From Rickettsiaceae bacterium (GTDB taxonomy: Bacteria > Pseudomonadota > Alphaproteobacteria > Rickettsiales > Rickettsiaceae): DNA of 36,681 nt. The notes under the pieces were generated by a model. That model saw only the letters and a list, made by a program, of their open reading frames with translations, made no database searches and was not told the DNA's origin. The DNA lies in NCBI GenBank assembly GCA_029251475.1, contig JAQXDF010000053.1, positions 1-36,681 on the forward strand, read 5' to 3'. Of the stretch, positions 19,663 through 27,528 are shown piece after piece (the first letter of the stretch is position 1; every line of letters begins with the position of its first letter). A program made the position numbers and the translations under genes.

Positions 19663-21051
19663 ATGCAAGCAGTGGTTTTATCAGGAGGAGTTGGTAGTCG
19701 GCTATGGCCTGCTTCTAATAAAACACACCCTAAGCCTTTTATGCAGATGGATGATGGACAAAGCTTACTGCAAAAATCCTTTATTCGGGCAGTAAAAATT
19801 CAATCAATTACCAACATTATCACTGTAACCGCGCACAATCTACTTCCCCAAACTCAAATAGAATATGATAAAGCGTCAGAACTACTTGGAAAAACCATTC
19901 CACTGCAATATATTTTAGAGCCCAGCTCTAAAAATACAGCTGCCGCAATTGCTATTGCAGCTTTGTTTGTACATAAAAATTATGGCCCTGACGAAACGAT
20001 GCTTATTTTGCCCGCTGATCATATAATTTCAAACCAATTATCTTTTGAAAAAGCAGTTATTCAAGCAGAAAAATTAGCCTCTAACGGCAACATCGTAACC
20101 TTTGGTATGAATCCTAATAAACCGGAATCTGGATATGGCTATATTGAACATGAAGGTAATGATGTAATACGCTTTGTTGAGAAACCCTCATTAGAATTAG
20201 CAAAAAAATATATTTCTAAAGGGAATTTTTTATGGAATGCTGGCATATTCTGCTTTAAGGCTTCTAGTATTATACAGGAAATGAGAAAATATTGCCCAGA
20301 TATTATACAAGGAGCGCAACGCTCTATAGATGCATCTAGTTGTAAAAAGCCAAATCATTTAGAACTAGATGCATTTGAATTTGATGCAATACCTGAGCAA
20401 TCAATTGATTATGCTCTAATGGAAAAATCCAAAAATCTGAAAGTTATTTCTTGTGATATTGGTTGGAAAGATATCGGCAATTGGTCTTCTTTGAGTGAGT
20501 ATTGTGCCGTCGATCATAATGGTAATAATGTTAAAGGTAACGCGACTTTGCACAATGTATCAAATTGTTATATTGAAAATAGCGGTCAATTATTAGGAGT
20601 AGTTGGAGTCCATAATCTTGCTATTATTAATATAAATAATGGTTTTTTGGTAACTAATAAGCAAGACTCAGAAGAAGTACGCAAAATATATTCACAACTG
20701 CAGAATAATGCACAAAATATACAGTTATTTTCTTGGGGCTCAATTAAAACAGTGCAGGAAAACCAAGGAATCAAAATTAAGAAGATAAAAATCAACCCCA
20801 GGACTTCTGCAAAGATAGATGAATATTTCGACTATTCTGCAAATTGGATGATAGTCCAAGGCATTACACAGTTTACCGTTAACAATAAAATCTCTACTCT
20901 ACGAACAAATGAATCAAACTACATACAAGCACAAGATAAATTTAGTATAAAAAATATTGGAAACGATATATTAATAATAATTACTGTGCAATTAGATGAC
21001 TATTTGTTTCAAAATGATATAATGCCTTACATTGAAATAAATAAGGTTTAG
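19663..21051 (+). CDS. manC: Mannose-1-phosphate guanylyltransferase with a C-terminal isomerase-like cupin that lacks key residues
   Basis: 462 residues, matching bifunctional type II GMP/PMI enzymes. The nucleotidyltransferase domain is intact: GGVGSRLWPASNKTHPKPF at the N-terminus, ILPADHII, SGYGYIE, FVEKP, NFLWNAGIFCF, SIDYALMEK and GWKDIGNWSSL. It should make GDP-mannose from mannose-1-phosphate and GTP. In the C-terminal cupin the usual SLQxHxHRxEHW metal-binding motif is replaced by AKIDEYFDYSANW (residues about 383-395), so its histidines are gone, although NESNYI and the final strands remain. Phosphomannose isomerase activity is therefore doubtful. It leads an operon with manB 2 bp downstream. 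GDP-mannose would feed polysaccharide or GDP-sugar synthesis. Confidence 0.88.
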   Translation: MQAVVLSGGVGSRLWPASNKTHPKPFMQMDDGQSLLQKSFIRAVKIQSITNIITVTAHNLLPQTQIEYDKASELLGKTIPLQYILEPSSKNTAAAIAIAALFVHKNYGPDETMLILPADHIISNQLSFEKAVIQAEKLASNGNIVTFGMNPNKPESGYGYIEHEGNDVIRFVEKPSLELAKKYISKGNFLWNAGIFCFKASSIIQEMRKYCPDIIQGAQRSIDASSCKKPNHLELDAFEFDAIPEQSIDYALMEKSKNLKVISCDIGWKDIGNWSSLSEYCAVDHNGNNVKGNATLHNVSNCYIENSGQLLGVVGVHNLAIININNGFLVTNKQDSEEVRKIYSQLQNNAQNIQLFSWGSIKTVQENQGIKIKKIKINPRTSAKIDEYFDYSANWMIVQGITQFTVNNKISTLRTNESNYIQAQDKFSIKNIGNDILIIITVQLDDYLFQNDIMPYIEINKV

Positions 21052-21053
21052 TT

Positions 21054-22415
21054 ATGGATAAATTAGAGTGCTTCAAAGCATATGATATTCGAGGCAAAGT
21101 TCCCGAAGATCTAAATGAAGAACTGGTCTATCAAATAGGGATCGCCTATGCAAATATCATTAAACCTGGAACAGTCATTGTCGGATATGACGTAAGATTG
21201 GAAAGCCCAATGCTTGCAAATTCTATAATCAGAGGACTCATAGATTCTGGCATTGATGTCATTAATATTGGAGTATGTGGCACAGAAGAAGTGTATTTTC
21301 ATACATTTAATAGAGAATCAGCAGGGGTTGGTGGTGGCATCATGATCACAGCTAGCCACAACCCTAAAGGATATAATGGCATGAAAATGGTCAAGCACGG
21401 CAGCAGACCTATGAGCGGGTCTGATGACTTGAAAAAAATACATGACTACATAGTGACAAAACAAACTCCTCAAAAATTAGCTGAAGTACCAGGAAAGTTA
21501 ATAGTAGAAGAAAATAAATCTGCATACATTGCTCACTTGCTAGGCTATATAGACCCTAAGAAACTTAGACCTTATAAAATAGTAGTCAACCCTGGTAATG
21601 GACCTGCTGGTTCTATCATTAAGTTGCTAGAACAACATCTGCCATTTGAGTTTATTTATATAAACGAGGAAGCCGATGGTAATTTTCCAAATGGCGTGCC
21701 TAATCCCATGTTGATAGAAAATAGGTCAATGACAGCCAATGCTGTAATAGATCATAATGCAGATTTTGGTGTGGCTTGGGATGGCGATTTTGATCGTTGC
21801 TTCTTATTTGATGGCAAAGGAAACTTTATAGAAGGCTATTATATTGTTGGACTGCTTGCAAATAGTTTGCTTTCTAAACATGATAGTGCAAAAATTATTT
21901 ACGACCCAAGACTTACTTGGAATACTATAGATATTGTAAAAAAAGCAGGCGGAGTCGCTATTCCTAGCAAATCTGGACATAGTTTCATTAAAGAGAAAAT
22001 GCGCTCAGAGAATGCTATTTATGGCGGAGAAATGAGCGCTCATCATTATTTCAAGGATTTTGCCTATTGTGATAGTGGCATGATACCATGGCTTCTAGTT
22101 GCTGATGTAATGAGTCATTCTGAAAATGAATTATCTGCAATGGTAGAAAAAAGCTTGCTCTCTTATCCATGCAGTGGTGAAATAAATTATAAGGTAGATA
22201 ATGTATTAGAGTCTATTAAAAATATTGAAAATTATTATAGCTCTAAAGCCCTTAATATTGATTATATTGATGGTATCAGTATGGAGTTTGAAAGTTGGAG
22301 ATTTAATTTACGCGCATCTAATACAGAGCCTTTACTCAGATTAAACATAGAAGTTAAAAGCCCTAAAATTGCTATAAATGACAAAATATCCGAAATAGAA
22401 TCGGTGATAATTTAA
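21054..22415 (+). CDS. manB: Phosphomannomutase / phosphoglucomutase
   Basis: 453 residues, the family length. It interconverts mannose-6-phosphate and mannose-1-phosphate (possibly also the glucose forms). Key motifs: AYDIRGKVPEDL at the N-terminus, the phosphoserine loop TASHNPKGYNGMKM with Ser101, the Mg2+-binding GDFDRC (as AWDGDFDRCFLFD), the sugar-specificity GGEMSAHHYFKDF, and the phosphate-binding loop RASNTEPLLRL near the C-terminus. All are complete. It is cotranscribed with manC and supplies its substrate. The sugar-loop EMSAHHYF is the form found in phosphomannomutases. Confidence 0.95.
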   Translation: MDKLECFKAYDIRGKVPEDLNEELVYQIGIAYANIIKPGTVIVGYDVRLESPMLANSIIRGLIDSGIDVINIGVCGTEEVYFHTFNRESAGVGGGIMITASHNPKGYNGMKMVKHGSRPMSGSDDLKKIHDYIVTKQTPQKLAEVPGKLIVEENKSAYIAHLLGYIDPKKLRPYKIVVNPGNGPAGSIIKLLEQHLPFEFIYINEEADGNFPNGVPNPMLIENRSMTANAVIDHNADFGVAWDGDFDRCFLFDGKGNFIEGYYIVGLLANSLLSKHDSAKIIYDPRLTWNTIDIVKKAGGVAIPSKSGHSFIKEKMRSENAIYGGEMSAHHYFKDFAYCDSGMIPWLLVADVMSHSENELSAMVEKSLLSYPCSGEINYKVDNVLESIKNIENYYSSKALNIDYIDGISMEFESWRFNLRASNTEPLLRLNIEVKSPKIAINDKISEIESVII

Positions 22416-22433
22416 ATTGATTATATAATTAAT

Positions 22434-23420
22434 ATGAAAGAAGCAACTGAAGATTCAACCAAAGTTTGGGTATTAGTAGATAATAGAATTGGTAATGCCA
22501 ACCAAGCTACTGAACTTGCGGAATCTCTTGAAGAAAAATATGAAATTAAACATATTGAATATAATTACTTTGCTAGGCTACCTAATTTTTTATTATCTTT
22601 ATTTCCAATTTGCGTCAAAAGATCAATACTCAATAATCTAAAAGAAGAAACTATACCAGATATAATAATCTCTTCTGGACGCCGGACGGCATCCCTTGCT
22701 TTATACTTAAAAAAGAGATCTCAGGGTAGAGCAAAATTAATTCAAATAATGCGTCCAGATATTAATCCAACGGAATTTGAGATTATCATTTTACCTCAGC
22801 ATGATAAATTTAATTATTCATTGCCTAACGTTGTCAGAACTATTGGTGCATTGACTAATGTTAAAAATAAAATTGCTCAAAAATATGAGGGATTTAATGA
22901 GGCTTATCCAAACATTGATCGCTATATTGCTGTGATTATTGGTGGATCTACAAAAAATTACACTTTCACATTGGAAAAGGCTCAAATATTAGAAAATAGA
23001 CTTTTATCAATATCGAACGAACATTCTCTTCCGCTATTTATATCATTTAGTAGACGTACACCTAAGAATATTAAAAAACATTTTAAGAAAAGTTTTACGT
23101 GGCCAAATATTATTTACGATCCAGAAGATGATGGAATAAACCCCTATCCTGCTATGCTACAACAAGCAGAGTTCGTTATAATAACTACAGATTCTATTTC
23201 TATGTGCAGCGAAGCAGCTAGTATAGGCAAACCTCTATATGTATTTTCTCTGCTTGGTTTTAACTCTCAGAAACACAATTTTTTCATTCAGCAACTTGTT
23301 GACTTAGGAATAGCAAAGCGTCTTGAAAATAATACAAGTTATCTTGAGAAATATACATATAAACCCCTTTCAGAAATAACTAGGGTGGCAGACATTATAA
23401 AGAAAAAACTACTCAACTAA
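22434..23420 (+). CDS. ELM1-like / DUF1022 family protein
   Basis: 328 residues, resembling the mitochondrial fission ELM1 family found in alphaproteobacteria and plants. Visible features: VWVLVDNRIGNANQATELAE at the start, a basic region followed by DIIISSGRRTASLALYL, VIIGGSTKNYTF in the middle, SFSRRTPKNI, and a C-terminal part TTDSISMCSEAASIGKPLYVF. The last fits the nucleotide-sugar binding end of GT-B fold glycosyltransferases. The role in bacteria is not established. It lies 18 bp after manB in the GDP-mannose operon, so a glycan or LPS function is plausible by context. It has no membrane segment. Family membership is fairly firm, function only inferred. Confidence 0.8.
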   Translation: MKEATEDSTKVWVLVDNRIGNANQATELAESLEEKYEIKHIEYNYFARLPNFLLSLFPICVKRSILNNLKEETIPDIIISSGRRTASLALYLKKRSQGRAKLIQIMRPDINPTEFEIIILPQHDKFNYSLPNVVRTIGALTNVKNKIAQKYEGFNEAYPNIDRYIAVIIGGSTKNYTFTLEKAQILENRLLSISNEHSLPLFISFSRRTPKNIKKHFKKSFTWPNIIYDPEDDGINPYPAMLQQAEFVIITTDSISMCSEAASIGKPLYVFSLLGFNSQKHNFFIQQLVDLGIAKRLENNTSYLEKYTYKPLSEITRVADIIKKKLLN

Positions 23421-23493
23421 ATATTTTTAATTAAGGGAGTTTTGTCTATAAAGATCTTTGTCAGCCTTTTTGCTCCTCCGTTAGAACACGCAA

Positions 23494-23841
23494 TCAGTCA
23501 GAAACTTTCTTTACAAACTGAGACTTTAGACCCATCTGTCCAATATTAGGTATTTTACAATCAATATCATGATCTCCATCGACTAGGCGTATATTCTTTA
23601 CTTTTGTTCCCACCTTGACGACTGAGGATGCTCCTTTAATTTTGAGATCCTTAATCACAGTAACCGTATCACCATCTTTCAATTCTTGACCATTGGCATC
23701 ACGTATGATTGTGTCATCTATCACTTCATTTACACTAGCATCTTTTGACCATTCATTGGCGCATTCTGGACAAATAAATAATCCTGCGTCTTCATAGACA
23801 TAAGGTGATTGACATTGAGGACAAAGTGGAATTTCATTCAT
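23494..23841 (-). CDS. yjdM: PhnA/YjdM family zinc-ribbon protein
   Basis: 115 residues, matching the family. An N-terminal zinc ribbon with CPQC and CPEC (residues 7-10 and 24-27) is followed by the conserved stretch [21 protein letters not shown] and a C-terminal part ending GLKSQFVKK. The family was named from the phosphonate operon of E. coli, but no phosphonate role is proven for it. An AAAAGG lies about 8 bp before the ATG. It is convergent with the manC operon; the 73 bp between them contain no strong terminator. The gene stands alone. Confidence 0.9.
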   Translation of the reverse strand: MNEIPLCPQCQSPYVYEDAGLFICPECANEWSKDASVNEVIDDTIIRDANGQELKDGDTVTVIKDLKIKGASSVVKVGTKVKNIRLVDGDHDIDCKIPNIGQMGLKSQFVKKVSD

Positions 23842-24016
23842 GGTAATAGCCTTTTTATTATGTCTTAGGGTTACAAAGATTGGTTGTAACTAATTGTTAT
23901 ATATCTGACTCAGAATACTATGGCAATTATTTACTAACATCAACTTCTACTTGTATATTTTTACTACTATTAAGAACTAACCATAGATTAAAACACTAAA
24001 ATATACAGCATTTAAT

Positions 24017-26380
24017 TTACTTACACTTGCCTTCAATAGATTCGAATTGCACCGAAACTCCATCTGGTGCCAATATACATTTTCTTTGCAGGGTGCCACT
24101 CTTATAGTTTTGACCATTCTTACAATACCCCCTAGAATAAGTACCGAATTCTGCTTCTTGCCAGGATGCATTAGCGGCACCACTTGCATTTGGATCTCTA
24201 CCTTCTGCTGGACAAACCTTAGGAGTACATGTTCCTGATACGCTTCCATATGTAGCCGTTTTTCCATCACTTGATATATTACAATCTCTAGATACGCTAC
24301 CTTCATATCCAGGAGGACAAGAACCAGCTATGTTGACACCCGGGAAAGAATTAGGCCAGCTAATAGTAGTAGAACTGCTTACACCCTGGCACATAACAGG
24401 AGAACAAACTGCTGATACATCACCAAGAGTTGGCAAACCGTTCGATAACTCACAAGGCCTAGTTAAAGTTGCATCTGAATAATAATTTGTAGCACAAGTA
24501 CCCACAGATTGTCCTCCAACTTCTGCTGATGTCCATGTAGCGTACCCATTACTCACTGTATTAGGATTAGTAATAGCTGTACAATACTCTATCTCAGTAC
24601 ACTCACCTGACATCTCTCCCAGCTCTACAGAATTACCATCGGCTGATAATACACAAGGTCTTGTTAAAGGCACAGGAGCGCTATACTGGTCCCTACAAGT
24701 ACCAATAGAATTACTACCAAAAGCAGCTGATGTCCAACTTGCATGTCCATTTTCTGCTGAATTCGTCTCAGCAGGACAAACTAGCGGTTGACACAAATCA
24801 GGCGGATATTGAAAGGAACCATCTGGCTGCACACGATATAATGGCTCAAAAGCAACTGACTGAGTCTCATCAAGTGGAATACAATATCTTGTTAATGGTT
24901 CAAGTGAGGAATAACCAGGCCTGCATGAGCCAGTAGCTATTTCTTCGACTGTAGTTTCTGGCCAAGATGCATAGCCATTTTCTTGCGAATAATCATTCTC
25001 TGAAGAGCAAGTTGGCCTCGTAATAGTTACGCACAATCCTTGCTCTACTGATGTTTTGTTACGAACAATATGTAAATCAGTATCATAATTTTGTGCTGTG
25101 GTATCATAATATTTACTTTGAGGTAAAACACTGCCAAAATCTGGAATAGGATCTACGCGATTTGCCGCGTCATAGCTAGTTGCACATAATTCTACATCCC
25201 AATCATAACATTTAACACTATCATCACATGCTTTGATATCTATTGTTCCGCTACCAATTTTGCTTATGCTGTCGGAGTATGTACATCCAGTTTCACTTCC
25301 TGTGCATTGATTTATTCCTTCTTCTTGAGACTTCTTTAAAAAATCTCCGCATGGAACTACATCACTATTTAATAGGTTGGTTAAGACACACATTTCTGGA
25401 TTATCCGGGCAATCTGATACTCCAATTTTTGATAAACATGCATACCGCCCTCCCAAATGATATTCACCATTTAGATATTCAAGACCTTTAAGATATACCG
25501 CATCCTCATTTTCATCGCCGGCTGAGTCTATTGGCTTAATATCATCTTGATATATTCCATATATGCTAGCAGAATTTGGAGCATTAGGGCCTAAAAATGG
25601 CTTTGTGTGATACAGCTCGTCAGTTACAAATGCTTCAAGCATAGTTCCTGCTAAATTTATCTCAGTATTTATTGTATCTTCAGCATCATAAACTGATGTA
25701 GGCTTAATAATAGCTGAAGTGGTATTATTACCATCTGTATAAGATGCACGAATCATAGGAGTGAAGTAAGTGCTACCAGTCGCATTAGAAACTATTAGAT
25801 TAGGAGGATCTACTCTAGAAACGCAATCATACCAATTGCGACCATCTACAAAAGCACAGATCTGACCTGGGTCTTGGGTAAATGAGTAATCAAAATGATC
25901 TTCCGCATCTCTCACTATAGAAAAATTTATAGAAGTTGAATTGTTATTATTATACAATAGGTTGGCAGTATTTGTTAATGGTAACATATTAGTAGGATCT
26001 TGATCAGCTGGGAATGTAAGGCTAACATCCTCAAAGTGACCTTTATTAATTCCCCATATTTGCTGGCAATTATTCGTATCAATAGCAGAACAATCGGTTG
26101 AATCACTGTTATATGCCTCCTGTTTTGATATAGTTGATCCCATTTTATTTCCATAGACAACCCTAAGGTCGTTTGTTAAAAATGTTATCATAGATTTCAC
26201 GCAGGGCTCTGAACTTCCTGCAGCTGAACATGGCTTAATTATATCTTTATTCTCAGTAGTCGCATGCAGAGCTGACGCCGAAGCGAAAACACCCAAATTT
26301 TCAATTGTTACACATGCATCAGTAGTCATTGGATCTTCAGCTTCTCTGCATAAGTGGTACAAACTCATCATATGAAGCAC
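24017..26380 (-). CDS. VirB6-like protein, distal part (second fragment) with five Cys4 repeats
   Basis: 787 residues if read from a GTG at 26380, but no ribosome binding site supports this start. The sense probably continues from the preceding frame. Its first meaningful residues are CREAEDPMTTDACVTIENLG, which follow the end of the upstream frame without a gap in similarity. Residues up to about 450 form a Cys-rich extracytoplasmic domain (about 24 cysteines). Residues 458-786 hold five repeats of 55-73 residues, each with four Cys, a conserved Trp and Gly (described separately). I see no membrane helices of the VirB6/TrbL core. The gene ends 175 bp before yjdM and no further virB6 gene follows. 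Identification as rickettsial VirB6-like rests on position after virB4 and on the N-terminal fragment, so it is moderate. Confidence 0.6.
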   Translation of the reverse strand: MLHMMSLYHLCREAEDPMTTDACVTIENLGVFASASALHATTENKDIIKPCSAAGSSEPCVKSMITFLTNDLRVVYGNKMGSTISKQEAYNSDSTDCSAIDTNNCQQIWGINKGHFEDVSLTFPADQDPTNMLPLTNTANLLYNNNNSTSINFSIVRDAEDHFDYSFTQDPGQICAFVDGRNWYDCVSRVDPPNLIVSNATGSTYFTPMIRASYTDGNNTTSAIIKPTSVYDAEDTINTEINLAGTMLEAFVTDELYHTKPFLGPNAPNSASIYGIYQDDIKPIDSAGDENEDAVYLKGLEYLNGEYHLGGRYACLSKIGVSDCPDNPEMCVLTNLLNSDVVPCGDFLKKSQEEGINQCTGSETGCTYSDSISKIGSGTIDIKACDDSVKCYDWDVELCATSYDAANRVDPIPDFGSVLPQSKYYDTTAQNYDTDLHIVRNKTSVEQGLCVTITRPTCSSENDYSQENGYASWPETTVEEIATGSCRPGYSSLEPLTRYCIPLDETQSVAFEPLYRVQPDGSFQYPPDLCQPLVCPAETNSAENGHASWTSAAFGSNSIGTCRDQYSAPVPLTRPCVLSADGNSVELGEMSGECTEIEYCTAITNPNTVSNGYATWTSAEVGGQSVGTCATNYYSDATLTRPCELSNGLPTLGDVSAVCSPVMCQGVSSSTTISWPNSFPGVNIAGSCPPGYEGSVSRDCNISSDGKTATYGSVSGTCTPKVCPAEGRDPNASGAANASWQEAEFGTYSRGYCKNGQNYKSGTLQRKCILAPDGVSVQFESIEGKCK
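24023..25009 (-). repeat. Five tandem Cys4 repeats (sushi/HRM-like) at the C-terminus of the VirB6-like protein
   Basis: Repeat starts fall at residues 458, 535, 600, 664 and 723 of the distal frame; lengths are 73, 60, 60, 55 and 65. Each has the order C ... AxW ... GxC ... RxC ... GxC, as in GHASWTSAAF, GTCRDQYS, LTRPC and MSGEC of repeat 2. Repeats 2 and 3 are closest in spacing, and repeat 1 has an insertion before the last Cys. The order and spacing recall complement-control (sushi) or hormone-receptor modules, which hold two disulfides per unit. Homology to them is not shown. Confidence 0.75.
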
Positions 26381-27509
26381 GTACAGAGTTTTGAATATAA
26401 TTATTTGTTACAGAGGAAGTAACGCAAGGCTTGCTTTTTGTTGAGTCAACATTGTCTGGACAAATTTGATACAAACTGAGCATAGGGTATCCTGCTGAAA
26501 TTTCTTCACAATATGGCGGAGGAAAAGGCCCCATTGGTAAATTCACGCATCCATATTGTTTATCTAGAACTACTCGATTCATCTGACCTATTTCAGATAA
26601 AAATCCAACAATTGCATCACCAATAATATTTATTATATAAGCTACAAACTGGAATATATCTGCCGTAATTGCTAAATCATCGGATGATTTACCAGATGAT
26701 TCATCAGATATTAAATCAAATAGCATACCTAGCGCATCAAAAATCCCTCCATATAATTGAAAATACACTTGGAGAACAAATTGAATCATTATAATTATAG
26801 GATGTGTTTCTGTAGTTTTATGCAAGGGTTGCCAAACAGGGTTTAAATCCATGATATCGTTCCACCCTGCACCAAAAGTCATTAAGGATGGATCATTGAA
26901 TAAACAATATTTAGGCAACTCTATATCACTTATAACATTACCGTCACTATCATATATAGGATCATCATCTTCTTCCCCCCCTTGCGAATCTAAATGAACT
27001 CCATTTGTATAACCAGGATCTTGTGAGACTCCAGATTCTGGTATTTTAGGAAGAGCAACTCTTCCACATATTCTAGTTAATGGAAAAAGATGAGGGCCGG
27101 GGAAAATAACACACTCACCATGCCCGCTTACAACCTTAGACTCCGACCAGCAAAATAATTTATTGCACATTTGAGTCCTGACTCTGAGCTTTTTAGTATT
27201 GCGGCCCATTGCTTCTCCGCAAATATTGGAAGTAATTCCCTTGGGATAACCAAAACCAGGCTTAACTAAACATGTATTATCTTTCCTGCCCTCTGAGCGG
27301 TTGTAAGGCGCGCAATTTCTATCCTTCTTCGTGCCATTATTATCACGTATCCTTTCATCCTGCCAAAATTCACGTACTTTGGGGTTGTTATCACCGCAAT
27401 TACAAGGATCTGTAAAACATTTACCAACCTTTCCCCAAAACCCAGCCTCAGAGCTCAATGGTAAACAGCATAATGCTAATATAAATAATAATGTGATACG
27501 TTTTATCAT
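26337..27509 (-). CDS. VirB6-like protein, N-terminal part (first fragment)
   Basis: 390 residues. A signal peptide (residues 1-22, ending SSEA) precedes GFWGKVGKCFTDPCNCG, a Cys motif I associate with rickettsial VirB6-like proteins. Two hydrophobic stretches (236-266 and 281-305) may be membrane segments. CVNLPMGPFPPPYC at 321-334 is another motif of that group. The frame ends VPLMQRS at a TGA (26339-26337), while sense resumes as CREAEDP one base over. Removing one A near 26354 would fuse the parts into about 1163 residues. It starts 19 bp after virB4 with no visible ribosome binding site, as in rickettsial virB4-virB6 clusters. It is probably a frameshifted gene, but an assembly error is possible. 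Confidence 0.65.
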   Translation of the reverse strand: MIKRITLLFILALCCLPLSSEAGFWGKVGKCFTDPCNCGDNNPKVREFWQDERIRDNNGTKKDRNCAPYNRSEGRKDNTCLVKPGFGYPKGITSNICGEAMGRNTKKLRVRTQMCNKLFCWSESKVVSGHGECVIFPGPHLFPLTRICGRVALPKIPESGVSQDPGYTNGVHLDSQGGEEDDDPIYDSDGNVISDIELPKYCLFNDPSLMTFGAGWNDIMDLNPVWQPLHKTTETHPIIIMIQFVLQVYFQLYGGIFDALGMLFDLISDESSGKSSDDLAITADIFQFVAYIINIIGDAIVGFLSEIGQMNRVVLDKQYGCVNLPMGPFPPPYCEEISAGYPMLSLYQICPDNVDSTKSKPCVTSSVTNNYIQNSVRASYDEFVPLMQRS

Positions 27510-27528
27510 TTATAATATAAATTTTTTA

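Noticed and set aside
23977-24306. 109-codon minus-strand frame overlapping the end of the VirB6-like gene
   Set aside because: It shadows the Cys4 repeat coding region in another frame and shows no family features.
24730-25491. Plus-strand frames of 68 and 82 codons within the VirB6-like region
   Set aside because: Antisense to the Cys-rich coding sequence, with no start signals or recognisable content.
26337-26380. Programmed frameshift in the VirB6-like gene
   Set aside because: No known slippery sequence or stimulatory structure is evident at the TGA, so an indel is the simpler reading.
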